A stretch of 64,000 bases of DNA, taken from DATJGR01 sp963735085. GTDB lineage: Bacteria > Pseudomonadota > Gammaproteobacteria > Pseudomonadales > Azotimanducaceae. Both the position numbers and the translations under genes were made by a program. The stretch lies in the NCBI GenBank assembly GCA_963735085.1, contig CAVTJP010000005.1:1922001-1986000 (forward strand), read 5' to 3'. Under the pieces are notes generated by a model. The model searched no databases and was not told the DNA's origin. It saw nothing but the letters and a program-made list of their open reading frames with translations. This document shows positions 8,028 through 17,077 of the stretch, piece by piece. Numbering within the stretch: position 1 is the stretch's first letter; each line of letters opens with the position of its first letter.

Positions 8028-9008
8028 CTACGGCGCCAACGGCGGTTCGTCGAGTGCGGCGAGTTGCTCGCGCAAATGCAACACGTGCTCCGACCAGTAA
8101 CGCATGCTGCCGAATGCAGGAAACCCGAGCTGAAACGCCGGATCGTGCCAACGTCGGGCAATCCAGGCTGCGTGGTGCATGATCCGCAACGTGCGCAGTA
8201 CCTCGATCAGCGCGAGTTCGCGCAGGTCGAATTCGAGGAACGTTTCGTATCCCTCCAGCAGCTTCGCGAGCGACCGCGTCTGCTCGTCGCGTTCACCGGA
8301 CAGCAGCATCCACAGATCCTGCACCGCTGGACCCATTACAGTGTCGTCGAAGTCGACGAAGTGCGGGGCGTCGTCACGCCAGAGTACGTTGCCCGGATGG
8401 CAATCGCCGTGAATGCGGCCATTTGTGGCGAGCGTGTGCGGCTGCATCCGATCGATCAAGTGCGTCGTCACCGACGCGTACGCATCGATCAGTTCGGCGG
8501 GGACGAAATCGTGCATCAGCACGAAGTCGCGGGACTCGACGCCGAGACGTTCGACGCTGAACGCGGGCCTGTGTTGAAAACGGCCGGTGCGCCCCACGCG
8601 ATGAATGCGTCCCATCGTGCGGCCGAGTACACGCAGATTGTCGGGCGATTCGAGATTCGGTGCGTGCCCGCCCTGGCGTGGAAACAGTGCAAATCGATAG
8701 CCGCCGCCACGCAACAGCGTTTCACCCGATTCCGCCCGCAGCGGTGCGATGCACGGCAGTTCTGCCGCAGTCAACTCGGCGAGGAATGCGTGCTCCTCGC
8801 CGATCGCCGCGTCGGTCAACCGATCGGGGCGATAGAACTTCGCAATGATTTTGCTGCCGTCCTCCAGACCGATCTGATAGACGCGGTTTTCGTAGCTGTT
8901 CAACGCGAGCAGATGCCCGTCGCATGAGTATCCTGCGGTTTCGATCGCTGTCAGGATCTGGTCGGGCGACAGATTCGCGTACGGCGTTTCGTTATCGGTA
9001 TCGCTCAC
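8028..9008 (-). CDS. srkA: Stress response kinase SrkA (YihE/RdoA family)
   Basis: A serine/threonine protein kinase of the aminoglycoside-phosphotransferase fold, about 326 residues, that in E. coli protects against stress-induced death. The catalytic loop HGDCHPGNVLWRDD and the following FVDFDDTVMGPAVQDLWML match SrkA very closely. The N-terminal lobe carries LNSYENRVYQIG and KFYRPDR. I place the start at a GTG (9006-9008) that overlaps the modC stop as GTGA. A longer frame to 9125 would overlap modC by over 100 bp and adds low-complexity arginine-rich sequence. It is the last gene of the leftward modABC run, which is an unusual partner and probably reflects co-transcription only. Confidence 0.92.
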   Translation of the reverse strand: MSDTDNETPYANLSPDQILTAIETAGYSCDGHLLALNSYENRVYQIGLEDGSKIIAKFYRPDRLTDAAIGEEHAFLAELTAAELPCIAPLRAESGETLLRGGGYRFALFPRQGGHAPNLESPDNLRVLGRTMGRIHRVGRTGRFQHRPAFSVERLGVESRDFVLMHDFVPAELIDAYASVTTHLIDRMQPHTLATNGRIHGDCHPGNVLWRDDAPHFVDFDDTVMGPAVQDLWMLLSGERDEQTRSLAKLLEGYETFLEFDLRELALIEVLRTLRIMHHAAWIARRWHDPAFQLGFPAFGSMRYWSEHVLHLREQLAALDEPPLAP

Positions 9009-10081
9009 GACGGCGCCGCCAGCGCTACGGTTTTGATCAACGCAACGACGCGCTGCCCGGGCTGCAACTTCAACTCGTCTCTGGAGAACCGGGTGATGCG
9101 CGCAAGCAGACGCTGGCCTTCGCATGCAAGTGTGGCGATGCAGGCGCCATGTGCGTCGTCGGCAAGCGATTCGATGGTTGTTGGTAACCGGTTCAACACG
9201 CTGATGCCAGCCACCGGAGCGAGTGCCAGACTGACGTCGCGGGCAGGCACCAGAACACGCACCGTGCTCTGCGCGGGGCCGATTCGGCCTCGCAGATACA
9301 TCGAATATTCGCCGAGTTTGAGTTCCGTCAGATCGTAATGCTCGTCATAGCGCGCGACCCGGCAGCGTAACACGCTGCCACCACGGGAGGTTTCGTCGAT
9401 CGGCAGGCTGTCGCCGAGCGCCTCAATTTTCTGGTTGGCAACGACTTGGCCGTGCTCGACCAGCAACACCGCACTGGCGAGATCCAACACTTCTTCGAGC
9501 GCGTGTGTCACGTAGAAGATCGGCAGCCGATGGGTGCGGCAGACCTGCTCCAGGTACGGTGCGATCTCACGCTTGGCGGCTGTGTCGAGCGCCGCCAGTG
9601 GCTCGTCGAACAGCCACAGGTTCGCTGGCGTCAGCAACGCGCGGCCGAGTGCGACCCGTTGTCGCTGTCCGCCGGAGAGCGTCTGCGGCGACCGGTCGAG
9701 CAGGCGCGCAAGCGCGAGTTGCTCGACGACTTCGTCGAACTCGAGGCGGAATCCGCGGCGTTGCGGGTAGCGCAGCGGAAAGCGCAGGTTTTCGGTAACG
9801 CTCAGATGTGGGAATAGCCGCCCGTCCTGAAACACGAGGCTCACCGGACGGCGATGTGCCGGCATTCGATATCCCGGTGCGTCCCAGGTTTGCTCGCCGA
9901 GCCGCAGGGATAGCGTTGCGTCGGGTTCGAGTCCCGCGATCATGCGCAGTAGCGTCGATTTACCTGACCCGGATGGACCGAGAATCGCGGTGACCCCTTC
10001 GAGCGGTACGGTCACGTCGAAGTCCGCGCGAAATCCTCCGGCGCGGTCGAGCTGTGCCGTCAGCGCCAGCGTGTCGGTCAT
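9005..10081 (-). CDS. modC: Molybdate ABC transporter ATP-binding protein
   Basis: A 358-residue cytoplasmic ATPase of the ModABC importer. Walker A GPSGSGKST near residue 35, Q-loop VFQDGRLFPHL, signature LSGGQRQRVALGRAL, Walker B LWLFDEPLAALD and switch histidine in YVTHALEE. The C-terminal 70 residues form a TOBE/Mop-like oxyanion-binding domain (around SVLNRLPTTIESL). It lies 10 bp after modB and overlaps srkA by 4 bp. The order modA-modB-modC in one leftward operon supports molybdate or tungstate uptake. Confidence 0.95.
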   Translation of the reverse strand: MTDTLALTAQLDRAGGFRADFDVTVPLEGVTAILGPSGSGKSTLLRMIAGLEPDATLSLRLGEQTWDAPGYRMPAHRRPVSLVFQDGRLFPHLSVTENLRFPLRYPQRRGFRLEFDEVVEQLALARLLDRSPQTLSGGQRQRVALGRALLTPANLWLFDEPLAALDTAAKREIAPYLEQVCRTHRLPIFYVTHALEEVLDLASAVLLVEHGQVVANQKIEALGDSLPIDETSRGGSVLRCRVARYDEHYDLTELKLGEYSMYLRGRIGPAQSTVRVLVPARDVSLALAPVAGISVLNRLPTTIESLADDAHGACIATLACEGQRLLARITRFSRDELKLQPGQRVVALIKTVALAAPS

Positions 10082-10091
10082 GAGAGTCGAA

Positions 10092-10760
10092 TCATGGGGC
10101 CGGACTGCGTTGTACGCGATATACCAGCGTCAGCGCCGCAATCGACAGCACCACGAGCACCAACGCTGTGATGTGTGCGTCCGCGTATCGAAGCGATTCG
10201 ACCTGATCGAACAGTGCAATCGACAGGACGCGTGTTTCGCCGCGGATGTTGCCGCCGATCATCAGTACAACTCCGAATTCGCCGACCGTATGCGCGAAAC
10301 CCAACACGCCGGCCGCGATCAGCGCGCGGCGATGCATCGGTAGCACCAGTGCGACGAATCGCCGGACGCGACTCGCGCCGAGCATCGTGGCTGCTTCGAG
10401 CAACCCCGGGTCCATCGTGCGGAAGCTCGCCGTCAACGGCTGCACGACGAACGGAAGTGAATAGATCAGTGAACCGATCACGAGGCCGGAGAACGAAAAC
10501 ACCAGGGGATGACCCGTGAGCGAATGCCATGCGGAGCCCACGACGCTGGTCGGCGATAACGCGAGCAGCAGATAGAAGCCGATCACCGTCGGTGGCAGCA
10601 CAAGCGGCAGCGCAACCAACGCCTCAACGAAGGGGCGAGTGGTTGCACGGCTGCGCGCCAGCCACCAGGCCAGCGGGGGCGTCGTCAACAGCAGAATAGA
10701 TGCCGTGGTGGCCGCGAGGGCCACAGTAACGGCCGCGGCCGTCATCAATTCACCGTTCAA
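10092..10760 (-). CDS. modB: Molybdate ABC transporter permease
   Basis: A 222-residue inner-membrane permease with about five hydrophobic helices. The cytoplasmic EAA loop (LLEAATMLGASRVRRFVALVLP) contacts ModC, and the FAHTVGEFGVVLMIGGN segment with VPGET-like NIRGETRVLSIALFD is typical of ModB. Its start overlaps the modA stop by 4 bp (ATGA), and modC follows after 10 bp. Confidence 0.95.
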   Translation of the reverse strand: MNGELMTAAAVTVALAATTASILLLTTPPLAWWLARSRATTRPFVEALVALPLVLPPTVIGFYLLLALSPTSVVGSAWHSLTGHPLVFSFSGLVIGSLIYSLPFVVQPLTASFRTMDPGLLEAATMLGASRVRRFVALVLPMHRRALIAAGVLGFAHTVGEFGVVLMIGGNIRGETRVLSIALFDQVESLRYADAHITALVLVVLSIAALTLVYRVQRSPAP

Positions 10761-11527
10761 TGCGCCGGAGCCAGCACTTGGTATCCACCCGCTTCGATGA
10801 TCGCGCGCCCGGCGTCCGAGGTGACGAACTTCATGAATGTCTGTGCGCGGCCGGCGTCCGGCGTATTCAGGACGACGGCTTCCTGAACGATTGGTGTGTA
10901 CATGTCTTGTGGCACGAGCCAGACGTCCGTTGCCGGAGGTGCTCCGGCACCTTTGTCATCCTTGGAGCGCGCGATCAACTGCGCCTGGGCGACGAACCCT
11001 CCGGGCGCCGCACCCGTGGCAATGAACTGCATCGTCTGGCCGATACTGGTGCCGGTTATCAGCCGTGGCTGGATCTGATCCCACAATTTCATCGCCGTCA
11101 GCGTCTCCTGCGCGGCGCGACCGTACGGCGCCAATTCCGGGTTCGCGATTGCCACTCGATGCCGGGTATCTTCAAGCCACTGCGTCGGTGATTGCGATGT
11201 CGCATTCGGTGTCCACAGCACTAGACGACCAATCGCGTAGACGAAGCGGCTGGATGCCGGCGCGCGACCGGCCGCGACCAACCGCCGAGGCCGGGCGCCG
11301 TCGGCGGCGAACAGCGCGGCGAACGGCGCGCCCTCGGAAATCTGCGTATACAGCAGCCCCGTGGATCCGTAGCTGCCTTCGATGTGGTCGTTCGATTGCT
11401 TTGCGTACGCACTGACGAGGGCTTCGAACGTGTTCTGGAAATTCGCGGCAACGGCCATGCGCAGTGGCGCAGCTTGGGCGATGCCCGCGACGCCGACGAT
11501 AAACAAAGCCGCTAGTAGACGAGCCAT
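10757..11527 (-). CDS. modA: Molybdate ABC transporter substrate-binding protein
   Basis: A 256-residue periplasmic binding protein. Signal peptide in residues 1-19 (ending AQA), then the mature start APLRMAVAANFQNTFEAL typical of ModA, with SYGSTGLLYTQISEGAPFAALFAAD for oxyanion binding and ANPELAPYGRAAQETL. It is the first gene of modABC. Between it and comF is the structured repeat at 11566-11718, so its promoter must lie either inside that element or in the 38 bp next to the start. I did not recognise a ModE operator. Confidence 0.95.
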   Translation of the reverse strand: MARLLAALFIVGVAGIAQAAPLRMAVAANFQNTFEALVSAYAKQSNDHIEGSYGSTGLLYTQISEGAPFAALFAADGARPRRLVAAGRAPASSRFVYAIGRLVLWTPNATSQSPTQWLEDTRHRVAIANPELAPYGRAAQETLTAMKLWDQIQPRLITGTSIGQTMQFIATGAAPGGFVAQAQLIARSKDDKGAGAPPATDVWLVPQDMYTPIVQEAVVLNTPDAGRAQTFMKFVTSDAGRAIIEAGGYQVLAPAH

Positions 11528-11565
11528 TGATGCGCTCTCGCTGAAATGAGAAAGGGCCGCTCATT

Positions 11566-11595
11566 CTATCAGGCCGTTGAAAAACGGCCTGATAG
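11566..11595. repeat. Perfect 13-bp hairpin with GAAA tetraloop
   Basis: CTATCAGGCCGTT pairs with AACGGCCTGATAG around GAAA. It abuts the multi-hairpin repeat copy that starts at 11597 and lies 39 bp upstream of modA. It may be an extra module of that repeat, or a terminator for the leftward comF transcript, but it lacks a U-tract. Confidence 0.7.
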
Positions 11596-11596
11596 G

Positions 11597-11718
11597 CCGG
11601 TGGATGGATCCACCGGCATTTTTCGAACACGTAAGTGTTTGAAAAATGGAAGGGCTCCGAGGCCATGGATGGCCGAGAGCACGAAAAACTCCGCGTAAGC
11701 GGAGTTTTTCAACAACCT
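11597..11718. repeat. Structured intergenic repeat, copy A (multi-hairpin)
   Basis: A 122 bp chain of palindromes: CCGGTGG/CCACCGG, CATTTTTC/GAAAAATG, GGCCAT/ATGGCC and GAAAAACTCCGC/GCGGAGTTTTTC, ending AACAACCT. A second copy in the same orientation lies at 28563-28695. The two share the arms and the linkers GGAAGGGCTC and AACAACCT, while loops differ. It lies between the comF stop and modA start. The type and spacing look like a dispersed intergenic family rather than a gene-specific element. Confidence 0.85.
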
Positions 11719-11736
11719 AGGCAAGCTCGAATTGAT

Positions 11737-12480
11737 TCACACGCCCGCAAAATACGGCTCGGGAGTGCGTGCCGCGACCCAGATGTGAACCTCTGCGGCG
11801 CCCGCCGCGAGCAACGTGTGCGTCAGCGCGGTGCAAGTGCTACCGGTGGTCATCACATCGTCGACAATGGCGACCCGCAGGTCTTGCAACGGATGCGCCA
11901 CACTGAACGCCGCCGTCAGGTTGCGCAGCCGCGCGTTCCGGTTCAGGCCTGTCTGCGGCGGTGTGTTCCGGATGCGGCGACATCCACGATAGTCGACCGG
12001 AACGCCGGTTCCGCTGCCGATCCAACGCGAGAGCAGTGCGGCTTGATTGTGCCCCCGCTTCAGCAGGCGCTCACGGCTGAGCGGCACGGGTATCACGACA
12101 TCCGGTAGCGAATCGCCTTGGTACGCTTCGTTCAGGCGCATGGCGAGTACGCTGCCGATCACGCGAGCATCGATACGGCTGCCGGCGAACTTCAGCCGGT
12201 GAATCATCCGCGTGACGGGTTCGACGTAGCACAGTGCCGCGACCGTTCGAACGAATGGCGGTGGCTGCGCCAGACACTTAGCACAAAGTATCGCGTCGAC
12301 GGATGCCAGAGGCAGTGCACAGCGGTGGCACGATTGTGCGACGTGCGGTAGCGCCCGACAACACGCCTGGCAGAGGTCTGCTGCGACGTGGCTGCGCGCG
12401 TTGCACAGGATGCAGACACCCGGCAGCAGGGTCCAGAGGAGCGTGTCGAAGCAATGCCGAATCTGTTTGAACGGCCCCAT
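11737..12480 (-). CDS. comF: ComF family protein (phosphoribosyltransferase-like)
   Basis: A 247-residue protein related to ComF/GntX, involved in DNA uptake and use in competent bacteria; biochemical role unsettled. The N-terminus carries zinc-finger-like cysteine pairs (CILCNAR, CQACC, CHRC, CAKC). The C-terminal phosphoribosyltransferase fold has PVPLSRERLLKRGHNQA, QTGLNRNARLRNL and the PRPP-loop VAIVDDVMTTGST. It is leftward from a 235 bp divergent region shared with the tandem acyl-CoA dehydrogenase genes. The usual neighbour bioB/bioF is not here. Confidence 0.92.
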   Translation of the reverse strand: MGPFKQIRHCFDTLLWTLLPGVCILCNARSHVAADLCQACCRALPHVAQSCHRCALPLASVDAILCAKCLAQPPPFVRTVAALCYVEPVTRMIHRLKFAGSRIDARVIGSVLAMRLNEAYQGDSLPDVVIPVPLSRERLLKRGHNQAALLSRWIGSGTGVPVDYRGCRRIRNTPPQTGLNRNARLRNLTAAFSVAHPLQDLRVAIVDDVMTTGSTCTALTHTLLAAGAAEVHIWVAARTPEPYFAGV

Positions 12481-12555
12481 GGACTATTGAGGCGCGCGCA
12501 AAGCGAATCGGCAAGTGTGCGATGTCGCAAGACCGGGTGCGAAAAGAAGAAGGGG

Positions 12556-12593
12556 GGTCAGAACAACTTTCCAGCGCGAAAATCGTTCTGACC
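12556..12593. repeat. Degenerate REP-like palindrome (GGTCAGAAC family)
   Basis: GGTCAGAAC (12556-12564) pairs with GTTCTGACC (12585-12593), and inner CTTTC/GAAAA partly pair. The sequence matches the perfect palindrome at 22327-22379 in its outer arms (AGGGGG-TCAGAAC) but has diverged inside, and the right G/C run has been replaced by AGTCTGACC. It lies in the comF/acyl-CoA dehydrogenase divergent region. Confidence 0.7.
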
Positions 12594-12715
12594 AGTCTGA
12601 CCGCTCTCTTTGAACGGCCAATCGTTTTGACACTCTCGAAGCCGCGACGTTATCGTGCGCGTCCGCGGTCGCGTGAGCGTGATCCGCCAACACTGCAGTC
12701 GAGGTCAGGATACCC

Positions 12716-14527
12716 ATGACGGACATTCGCACCCCGCTTCGGGACATGCGTTTTCTGGTGTACGACGTGCTCGACTTCGAAGCGCACTACGCGACGCTGT
12801 CGGACCGTGTCCGCGTGACACGCGATCTGCTGGACCCGATCCTCGATGAGGCGGCGCGTTTTGCCGAAACGGAACTGCTGCCGGTGAATCGCAGCGGGGA
12901 CGAACAGGGATGTCATTTTGCCGACGGGGTGGTGACAACCCCAAGCGGCTTCAAAGAAGCCTACCGAACCTATGTTGCCAATGGCTGGACCGGCATGACC
13001 GGGAATCCGGCATACGGCGGTCAGGGCCTGCCGCACAGCATGAGCCTGGTCGTCGAGGAACCGATGACGATCGCGAACATGGCGTGGACGATGTACCCGG
13101 ACCTTTCGCATAGCGCGATGAATGCGCTCGAACGCCACGGTACGCCCGAGCAGAAGCAGCGTTTTCTGAGCTTGCTGTTGTCCGGCGCCTGCACAGGCAC
13201 GATGTGCCTCACGGAACCGCAAGCCGGATCGGACGTGGGCATTCTTCGCACCAAAGCTGAGCCGAACACCGATGGCAGCTACGCGATCACCGGCACGAAG
13301 ATCTTCATTTCCGCCGGAGAACACGATTTCGTCGACAATATCCTGCACTTGGTGCTGGCGCGGTTGCCTGATGCCCCCGCCGGCACGAAGGGTATTTCAC
13401 TGTTTATCGTGCCGAAGTTCATGCCTCGCGAAGACGGTACCCCGGGGGAGCGCAACGGTGTGCTGTGTACCGGCATCGAAGAAAAGATGGGCATTCACGC
13501 TAATCCAACGTGCGTGCTGAATTTCGATTCGGCGACAGGCTTTCTCGTCGGTGCGGAAAATCAGGGTATGCGTTGCATGTTCACGATGATGAACGCGGCG
13601 CGTCTCGGCGTCGGCATGCAGGGTGTCGGTGTGTCCGAGGCAGCGTACCAGGCATCACTTGCCTATGCGCGCGAACGGTTGCAGATGCGTGCGATGACCG
13701 GACCGCAGAATCCAGATGGGCCAGCCGACCCGATCATCGTGCACCCCGACGTGCGGCGGATGCTGTTGACGCAGAAGGCGTTGATCGAAGGCGGACGGGC
13801 ACTGGGCTACTTCACGGCGCAGCAGGCCGATCTCGCCGAATTCGGCCCGGTTGACGAACGTGATAAAGCGGAAACGATGCTGAGCTTTCTCACACCGATC
13901 GTGAAGGCGTTTCTGACCGAGACGGGTTTCGAGAGCGTCAATCATGCGCTGCAGATCTTCGGCGGCGCCGGCTTCATTCGCGAGACGGGCATCGAGCAAT
14001 ACGTGCGTGACGGTCGCATCACGCTGATCTACGAAGGCACCACGCAGATTCAGGCACTCGATCTGCTCGGTCGCAAGGTGATGTTGACGCAGGGCAAGGC
14101 GCTGCTGATGTTCGTTGAAGAGATGCAACGCGTGGCCAAACTGTGCGCCAGCCCGCTGCCGGATATAGCTACCGAACTCGAACGTCTCGCCAGCGAATGG
14201 GCGACGTTGAGCATGGCAACGGGCGCACGTGCGGCAACCGATCTGAATGAATTGGGTGGCGCATCGGTGGACTATCTGATGTACAGCGGTTATGCGGCGC
14301 TCGCGTACTGTTGGGCACGCATGGCGCTGGTGGCATCCGGTCAACTCAACAGCAAGCCGGAGTCGGGTGCGCGCGCGGCCGCGGATCCGTTTCTGACCGG
14401 TAAGGTTGCGACGGCGCGGTTCTACATGGCGCGGATGCTGCCGCGCGCTGAAATGCACAAACGGGCGATCGAAGCGGGCGGCGGTGTGTTGATGCAGATG
14501 GATTCGGCGGCGTTCGATCACAACTGA
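12716..14527 (+). CDS. Acyl-CoA dehydrogenase with C-terminal extension (DmdC/FadE-like)
   Basis: A 603-residue acyl-CoA dehydrogenase of the large class (family length about 590-600). N-terminal extension starting RDMRFLVYDVLDFEAHY, then the standard core with MCLTEPQAGSDVG, GTKIFISAGEHD and VRDGRITLIYEGTTQIQALDLLGRKV near residue 435-455. The glutamate of YEGT is the expected catalytic base. The last 130 residues form the extra C-terminal helical domain. Start ATG 12716 follows AGGAT with good spacing. It is followed after 31 bp by a paralogue, so the two probably form an operon of acyl-CoA dehydrogenases with different chain-length preference. Confidence 0.93.
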   Translation: MTDIRTPLRDMRFLVYDVLDFEAHYATLSDRVRVTRDLLDPILDEAARFAETELLPVNRSGDEQGCHFADGVVTTPSGFKEAYRTYVANGWTGMTGNPAYGGQGLPHSMSLVVEEPMTIANMAWTMYPDLSHSAMNALERHGTPEQKQRFLSLLLSGACTGTMCLTEPQAGSDVGILRTKAEPNTDGSYAITGTKIFISAGEHDFVDNILHLVLARLPDAPAGTKGISLFIVPKFMPREDGTPGERNGVLCTGIEEKMGIHANPTCVLNFDSATGFLVGAENQGMRCMFTMMNAARLGVGMQGVGVSEAAYQASLAYARERLQMRAMTGPQNPDGPADPIIVHPDVRRMLLTQKALIEGGRALGYFTAQQADLAEFGPVDERDKAETMLSFLTPIVKAFLTETGFESVNHALQIFGGAGFIRETGIEQYVRDGRITLIYEGTTQIQALDLLGRKVMLTQGKALLMFVEEMQRVAKLCASPLPDIATELERLASEWATLSMATGARAATDLNELGGASVDYLMYSGYAALAYCWARMALVASGQLNSKPESGARAAADPFLTGKVATARFYMARMLPRAEMHKRAIEAGGGVLMQMDSAAFDHN

Positions 14528-14558
14528 GCATGGGCCTGAGCGTTGGACACCAAAGCAG

Positions 14559-16313
14559 ATGCCTGAATACGTAGCTCCCACTCGCGATATGGCATTCGTG
14601 CTGTTCGACCTGCTCGACGCGGAATCAACGTGGCGGCGCGTTCCGGCGCTGGCCGAGGTGACGCGTGATCTGGTGGAGGCGGTACTCGACGAAAGCGGCC
14701 GGATCGCTTCCGAACAACTTGCGCCATTGAATCAGGTCGGCGACCGCGAGGGCTGCACGTGGCACGACGGCATGGTAACGACGCCGAGCGGCTTCAAGCA
14801 GGGTTTTCGCGCGCTTGCCGATGGCGGCTGGCTCGGCGTTTCCGGCAATCCGACGTACGGCGGGCAGGGTCTGCCGAAGATGCTGACGGTCGCGCTCGAA
14901 GAGATGTTCTACGGCGCGAACACCGGCCTGTATCTATGTGGCACGCTGACGGTTGGGGCGGCGACGTGTATCTCTAACCACGGCAGTGAGGCGCAGAAGA
15001 GACTGTATCTGCCGAAGCTGTACTCCGGCGAATGGGCCGGTGCGATGGCGCTGACCGAGGCACACGCCGGCACTGATCTGGGCATCATGCGCAGCCGCGC
15101 AGAACTTGCGCCGGACGGCAGCTACCGTATCAGCGGCACAAAGATTTTCATCACCTACGGCGATCATGATTTAACGGCCAACGTCATTCACCTCGTGTTG
15201 GCGAAGTTGCCGGACGCGCCGGAAGGTACGCGCGGAATCTCGCTGTTCCTGGTGCCGAAGTTTCTGGTCAACGCGGACGGTTCGATTGGGGAGCGCAATT
15301 CTTTCGCCAGTGGATCGATCGAACACAAGATGGGTGTGAAAGGCAGCCCGACCTGCGTGATGAACTACGACGGTGCTGTCGGGTACCTGGTCGGCGAGGA
15401 AAATCAGGGACTCGCCGCGATGTTCACGATGATGAACTACGAGCGATTGTCGGTTGGCATCCAGGGTCTGGGGACAGCCGACGCCGCGTACCAGGCCGCC
15501 AAAAGCTACGCGTCGGAACGCCTGCAAGGCCGTTCTCCGCTTGGTGTGCAGCGACAGGATGCGGCTGCCGACCCGATCGTGGTGCACCCGGATGTTCGCC
15601 GCATGCTGCTGACGACGCGTGCGTACAACGAGGCGGGCCGCGCGTTCGCCGCGCTGGTGGGGCGCGAACTCGATCTGGCGAAGTATTCACAGGACGACGT
15701 TGAACGCGAACGTGCGGAGCGGTTGGTGGGCCTGCTGACGCCGATTGCGAAGGCGCATCTGACCGATCGCGGGTTCGAGGCGTGCGTCGCCGCGCAACAG
15801 GTATTCGGCGGCCATGGCTACATCGCCGAGTGGGGCGTCGAGCAGTTCGTTCGCGACGCACGCATCGCGCAGATTTACGAAGGCACCAATGGCGTTCAGG
15901 CACTCGATCTGCTGGCGCGCAAAGTGCTGCGCGATGGTGGCGTGACGGCGAACGAATTCATCGCCTCGATACGCGCCGACGTGAACGCGGTGGAGGTGAA
16001 CTACCGTGATGCGCTCGAAGCGGCGATCGACCTGTTGACGGATGTCACGCAGCGATTGCTGACGCGTGCCGCGCGCGATCCCGCGCTGGCCGGCGCCGCG
16101 TCGGTCGACTACCTGGATCTGTTCGCGCTGACGGTGTACGCATGGCTGTGGGCGCGGATGGCTAACGTCGCACCCGACGATGCGTTCGGCGCCGCCAAGC
16201 GCCATACGGCGACATTCTTTTTCGCGCGATTGCTGCCGCGCTCGCTCGCACTGGCCGAGGCGATCGACTCCGGTTCGACCGCGATCATGGCCATGCCGGA
16301 CGCGTCATTCTGA
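14559..16313 (+). CDS. Acyl-CoA dehydrogenase with C-terminal extension, tandem paralogue
   Basis: A 584-residue protein co-linear with its upstream neighbour: RDMAFVLFDLLDAES at the N-terminus, ALTEAHAGTDLGIM, GTKIFITYGDHD, and VRDARIAQIYEGTNGVQALDLLARKV with the catalytic glutamate of YEGT. The similarity over the full length shows a tandem duplication that has diverged well beyond recent. Its 3-prime end overlaps the convergent lipoprotein gene by 9 bp. Likely role: first oxidation step of beta-oxidation at the membrane-electron-transfer side. Substrate cannot be assigned. Confidence 0.93.
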   Translation: MPEYVAPTRDMAFVLFDLLDAESTWRRVPALAEVTRDLVEAVLDESGRIASEQLAPLNQVGDREGCTWHDGMVTTPSGFKQGFRALADGGWLGVSGNPTYGGQGLPKMLTVALEEMFYGANTGLYLCGTLTVGAATCISNHGSEAQKRLYLPKLYSGEWAGAMALTEAHAGTDLGIMRSRAELAPDGSYRISGTKIFITYGDHDLTANVIHLVLAKLPDAPEGTRGISLFLVPKFLVNADGSIGERNSFASGSIEHKMGVKGSPTCVMNYDGAVGYLVGEENQGLAAMFTMMNYERLSVGIQGLGTADAAYQAAKSYASERLQGRSPLGVQRQDAAADPIVVHPDVRRMLLTTRAYNEAGRAFAALVGRELDLAKYSQDDVERERAERLVGLLTPIAKAHLTDRGFEACVAAQQVFGGHGYIAEWGVEQFVRDARIAQIYEGTNGVQALDLLARKVLRDGGVTANEFIASIRADVNAVEVNYRDALEAAIDLLTDVTQRLLTRAARDPALAGAASVDYLDLFALTVYAWLWARMANVAPDDAFGAAKRHTATFFFARLLPRSLALAEAIDSGSTAIMAMPDASF

Positions 16314-17021
16314 TTTGTTCGGTGGCGTGGACGCAGCTTTGGCTGCGACGGGCGACGGACACGGATGGCGTGGGTCAGTGGCGTTGCAGACGCGGATCGC
16401 GTGCAGATATAGCGACCACTTTGCGATCTCCGCCTCCGTCGCTTTCGAAGCCGTGCTATCGGATTGAATCGGCGGCACCCGCTTCGCGCGCGTGATGACG
16501 TAAAAGCGAGCATCGCCCTTGATCGTCTTGACCAGCGTGAGCTGGCCCTGCTTGGTGAGCGGATTCTCGTAACAGACGAACAATCGCACCGAGGTCGGGT
16601 AGTCGTTCTCGAGGCCCGAGAACGTATCGTGGTCAGCGAACTTGGTACATGTCTTGCGCTGATCCGCGGCAATGGACTTCAGCAGTTCGATCGGATCGGG
16701 TAGCGGCGGGTCGCTGAATGATTCGAACGACACCTTCTCGGTCCACGTTTCTGGATCGCTGTGCGGTGGAATGTAGTCCACCATGCGGATTGCGGCGCCT
16801 TCAGTGTGGAAGCTCTGCTGCCACCCGTCCGGCGCTTGCGCCAGCAGGTGTTCCGGCGAAGTGTCCGCTGCCGGCGCTGCATGTGCAGGTGCCGGGCGCG
16901 CCGGCGCGGCGGCCTTGGCCGGCTGTGTGACGACCCCGGCTTTCTCCGGATGACAGCCGGTCACCCCGATCCAACCGATCAGTGCGAATGCGAGAACGGG
17001 CCTTACGCACCTCTTCGACAT
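16305..17021 (-). CDS. Putative lipoprotein, unknown function
   Basis: A 238-residue protein with a lipoprotein signal (hydrophobic residues 8-21, lipobox GVTGC, cysteine at 23), then an alanine/proline-rich linker (about 30-52), and a soluble domain of about 150 residues with four cysteines (CTKF, VCYEN, VCNAT, HPCP) that could form disulfides in the periplasm. I do not recognise the domain. It is the last gene of the leftward run mpl-kinase-nucleoside hydrolase, 56 bp downstream of the hydrolase, and its 3-prime end overlaps the convergent acyl-CoA dehydrogenase gene. Confidence 0.75.
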   Translation of the reverse strand: MSKRCVRPVLAFALIGWIGVTGCHPEKAGVVTQPAKAAAPARPAPAHAAPAADTSPEHLLAQAPDGWQQSFHTEGAAIRMVDYIPPHSDPETWTEKVSFESFSDPPLPDPIELLKSIAADQRKTCTKFADHDTFSGLENDYPTSVRLFVCYENPLTKQGQLTLVKTIKGDARFYVITRAKRVPPIQSDSTASKATEAEIAKWSLYLHAIRVCNATDPRHPCPSPVAAKAASTPPNKSE

Positions 17022-17077
17022 CGTTGGGCTACCTTGTGATGAATTGGCTGCCGCATGCTAACGCGTCGTGTGTTGCT

